This document shows positions 61,971-64,000 of a DNA stretch of 64,000 bases, in pieces. The stretch's first letter is position 1, and each line of letters opens with the position of its first letter. The notes under the pieces were generated by a model. That model worked only from the letters and a program-made list of their open reading frames with translations, was not told the DNA's origin and ran no database searches. The DNA is from Bifidobacterium sp. ESL0728 (GTDB taxonomy: Bacteria > Actinomycetota > Actinomycetes > Actinomycetales > Bifidobacteriaceae), in contig NZ_CP113925.1 in assembly GCF_029392015.1 (NCBI RefSeq), positions 2,356,001 to 2,420,000 of the forward strand, given 5' to 3'. Made by a program: the position numbers and the translations under genes.

Positions 61971-62175
61971 CGGTTTTAAAAACCTAAACAGAGCTTCACC
62001 GCATTGACTTCGGCCTCAATTACGGAGGAACCTACAAGGCTAGTAATTGTAAAAGAACTCCAACTCTCACTGCCTCGCCTCCGGCATCGGCTGGAAACAG
62101 ACAACAACCACAGGACTGCCACCTATTAACCAACTCCGCCCTTCACCGCCCCGCCTCCGGCCCTGCAATTATGGA

Positions 62176-62201
62176 GAAACCCGCCCTTACGGGCGGGTTT
62201 C
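62176..62201. terminator. Strong bidirectional hairpin
   Basis: GAAACCCGCCC (62176-62186) pairs perfectly with GGGCGGGTTTC (62191-62201) across a TTAC loop. It probably terminates the minus-strand permease operon. The 61971-62175 stretch has several CCGCCTCCGGC-like repeats and no gene. Confidence 0.85.
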
Positions 62202-62239
62202 ACTCAATACTACCTTCGTTCGGCTTTCAGCCTCACTCA

Positions 62240-62305
62240 GGCAGGGGCTAAATAACAGTCCACAGGACTGTTATGAAAGGCTTTCAGCCTTTCACCGCCC
62301 CTGCC
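62240..62305 (-). other. Three-way-junction RNA fold spanning the permease stop codon
   Basis: Three helices nest here: outer GGCAGGGGC/GCCCCTGCC (62240-62248, 62297-62305), then ATAACAGTCC/GGACTGTTAT (62252-62274) and GAAAGGCT/AGCCTTTC (62275-62293). The last includes the permease stop codon. All pairings are perfect. It may be a 3'-end stabiliser or structured repeat. Confidence 0.65.
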
Positions 62306-63120
62306 ATTACGCCTTTAATAATGTACTTCTGGCAGAAGAGGTAGAAAATGATGATTGGGATGATGGCCAGCACCAGGCAGCCCATCATAGCGCCCATATC
62401 AACCGAACCATAGCCACCCTTGAGGTACTGAATGGCGATCGACATGGTCTTGTACTTACGCATATCCAAGGTCAGATACGGAAGCAGGAAGTCGTTCCAA
62501 ATCCACATGGCCTCAAGAATCGCAACCGAGATAATCGAGGGGCGCATAATCGGCACCACGATACGGAAGAAGATTCCAGGAACCGATGCGCCATCAATCA
62601 TGGCGGACTCTTCGAGCTCTTGCGGGATTCCCTTGACAACGCCTGTAAACATAAACACTGCCAAACCCGCGCCAAATCCTAGGTATATGACCCACAAGCC
62701 CCAAGGGGTGTTGAGACCCAACATATCGGCCAACTTGGAAAGCGTGAACATGACCATCTGGAAAGGCACGATCATGTTGAACAGGAAGAGCGCGTACAGC
62801 GTCTTCGCCGCCCAGTTGTTGACTCGGACGATCCACCATGCGCACATCGAGGTGCACACCAGGATCAGCAGAACCGAGCCGACGGTGACAACGACAGTCC
62901 ACCAGAAGCTTGCGAACAGATCAGTCTGTTCGACGCCCCTCCGGTAGTTTTCAAGACCTACGAACTCGGTGCCGCGAGGAATCGAGAACGCGTTACGAGA
63001 GATGTACGCCTTCTGCTTGAAGGAGTTGATGACGACGAGCACAATCGGGAAAACCCAGATCAGGCTCACTATGGTGAAGAATACGGTCCAAAGACCAGAA
63101 TGCCTTACCTTGTCACTCAT
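62284..63120 (-). CDS. ABC sugar permease, MalG/MsmG type
   Basis: 278 residues with six predicted membrane helices. The EAA loop (EESAMIDGASVPGIFFRIVVPIM), which docks the ATPase, is intact. It overlaps the upstream permease gene by 4 bp (ATGA). Together they form the heterodimeric channel of a carbohydrate importer whose binding protein is expected just beyond the right edge; the three binding-protein genes in this window lack permeases of their own and could also dock here. Substrate is probably an alpha-gluco- or fructo-oligosaccharide from context. The 3' end is part of a structured element. Confidence 0.88.
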   Translation of the reverse strand: MSDKVRHSGLWTVFFTIVSLIWVFPIVLVVINSFKQKAYISRNAFSIPRGTEFVGLENYRRGVEQTDLFASFWWTVVVTVGSVLLILVCTSMCAWWIVRVNNWAAKTLYALFLFNMIVPFQMVMFTLSKLADMLGLNTPWGLWVIYLGFGAGLAVFMFTGVVKGIPQELEESAMIDGASVPGIFFRIVVPIMRPSIISVAILEAMWIWNDFLLPYLTLDMRKYKTMSIAIQYLKGGYGSVDMGAMMGCLVLAIIPIIIFYLFCQKYIIKGVMAGAVKG

Positions 63121-63971
63121 GCTTCTACCTCCTTGCTCGTGGTCAACCTATTCTGGATAAGCGCCAGAATCGCAACGATGATAAAGAACACCACTGCCTT
63201 GGCCTGGCCTACGCCTTCAAACCCTGCGCGTCCGTAGAACGTACGGTAGATGTTGAGGGCGAGCATTTCAGATGTATTCGAAGGTGCGCCATTAGTCAAC
63301 GCCAAGTTCTGATCGAACATCTTGAAACCATTGGTCATCGTCAGGAACGTGCAAACTGTGATCGAAGGCATCATCAGCGGAATCGTCACACGGAACAGCG
63401 TCTGGCGAGAATTTGCCCCATCGACTGCTGCGGCCTCGATGACGTCGCCGGGCAGCGATTGCAGACCGGAGATGTAGATGATCATCATGTAGCCTATCTG
63501 CTGCCAGCAATACAGGGCAACCATGCCCCAGAAGCCGTATGTTCCGGAATAAGTAATCGACTTACTCCAGTGAGCCAGGATGCCGTTCAAAAGCAGCAAC
63601 CAGATGTAGCCCAAGATAATGCCGCCGATGAGGTTCGGCATGAAGAACACCGAACGGAAAATCGTCGAGCCTTTAATTGTTTTGGTCAGCATATACGCCA
63701 CTGCAAAAGCGCAGATATTGATAATCAAGACGGTTACGATAGTGAATGCCACCGTATACCACAGCGCATGCCAAAATTCCGGGTCTTTGATAGCCGCCGA
63801 ATAATTCGCCATTCCAATGAATTTTGAATCGGTCACTGTACTGAACTTGCAGAAGCTCAGATAAATGCCCATCACGAACGGAACTACAAAGCCAACAACA
63901 AAAGCCGCAAACGTAGGCAGCGCGAACAACGCCCACCACCTGCGAATCGACTTACCGGCCATTGAAATCAT
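63117..63971 (-). CDS. ABC sugar permease, MalF/MsmF type
   Basis: 284 residues, six helices, with the EAA loop (IEAAAVDGANSRQTLFRVTIPLMMPSI). It is the first of two overlapping permease genes on the minus strand. The start at 63971 is 14 bp after GGAGGAG, slightly far; ATG at 63962 is an alternative. The upstream partner (binding protein) is presumably beyond the window. Confidence 0.86.
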   Translation of the reverse strand: MISMAGKSIRRWWALFALPTFAAFVVGFVVPFVMGIYLSFCKFSTVTDSKFIGMANYSAAIKDPEFWHALWYTVAFTIVTVLIINICAFAVAYMLTKTIKGSTIFRSVFFMPNLIGGIILGYIWLLLLNGILAHWSKSITYSGTYGFWGMVALYCWQQIGYMMIIYISGLQSLPGDVIEAAAVDGANSRQTLFRVTIPLMMPSITVCTFLTMTNGFKMFDQNLALTNGAPSNTSEMLALNIYRTFYGRAGFEGVGQAKAVVFFIIVAILALIQNRLTTSKEVEA

Positions 63972-64000
63972 TTCACGCCCACTTTCTCCTCCTCGAGTGC

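Noticed and set aside
61980..62200. tRNA or small structured RNA gene in the CCGCCTCCGGC-rich spacer
   Set aside because: No cloverleaf, anticodon loop or T-loop consensus was found.
1..64000. Prophage or integrative element
   Set aside because: No integrase, terminase, capsid or att-site pair was seen; the AT-rich island is too small and lacks mobility genes.

Overview
The window looks like a chromosome segment from a Bifidobacterium or close Bifidobacteriaceae relative. The evidence is moderately GC-rich, C/G-ending codons in the core genes; a cscB/cscA-type sucrose locus; LacI-regulated glycoside hydrolase and solute-binding-protein clusters; an actinobacterial zwf-opcA-pgl block; and a ribonucleotide reductase small subunit of the metal-free type. 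No rRNA, tRNA, CRISPR array or complete insertion sequence was seen. The species cannot be named from the sequence.

Layout. (1) 0.4-3.5 kb: sucrose/oligosaccharide permease and GH32 beta-fructofuranosidase, followed by a 23-bp tandem repeat block. (2) 3.9-8.2 kb, minus strand: a 1429-residue BspA/DUF285-type surface protein with 30 Gly-Asn-Ser repeats. (3) 8.4-11.2 kb, minus strand: an APC amino-acid permease and a class III PLP enzyme resembling isoleucine 2-epimerase. (4) 11.5-12.7 kb: nrdF preceded by two NrdR boxes 31 bp apart. Its metal-ligand carboxylates are replaced by Gln, Ser and Lys (QSK), the signature of class Ie metal-free R2. (5) 13.1-32.8 kb: five internalin-like leucine-rich-repeat (LRR) surface proteins, one about 2300 residues long, interleaved with two near-identical zinc alcohol/butanediol dehydrogenases. 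The LRR proteins share a C-x9-C-[FV]-P-D N-terminal cap and end in LAxTG-like sortase signals or a distinct WW-transmembrane anchor.

(6) 33.0-37.3 kb: an AT-rich accessory island with a decayed antitoxin fragment, an intact DinJ/YafQ-type toxin-antitoxin pair, and a two-gene unit of a YobI/KAP-type membrane P-loop NTPase plus an unrecognised partner, a candidate defence system. (7) 37.4-42.7 kb: oxidative pentose-phosphate genes zwf-opcA-pgl, convergent with gnd. (8) 43-45 kb: a tyrosine-type phosphatase and an alpha/beta-hydrolase. (9) 45.1-64 kb: carbohydrate uptake and hydrolysis, with three solute-binding lipoproteins without adjacent permeases, a GH2, a GH32-like enzyme, a GH13 and a GH31 alpha-glucosidase, a YesL-like protein, two LacI regulators and a pair of ABC sugar permeases at the right edge. 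Several palindromes with CG centres fit a LacI-family operator code.

The genes suggest a saccharolytic gut or animal-associated bifidobacterium investing in plant- or diet-derived gluco- and fructo-oligosaccharides and in a large host- or matrix-binding surface repertoire. The most notable items are the QSK NrdF, the LRR/adh cluster with its shared cap and anchor modules, and the YobI-like two-gene island.
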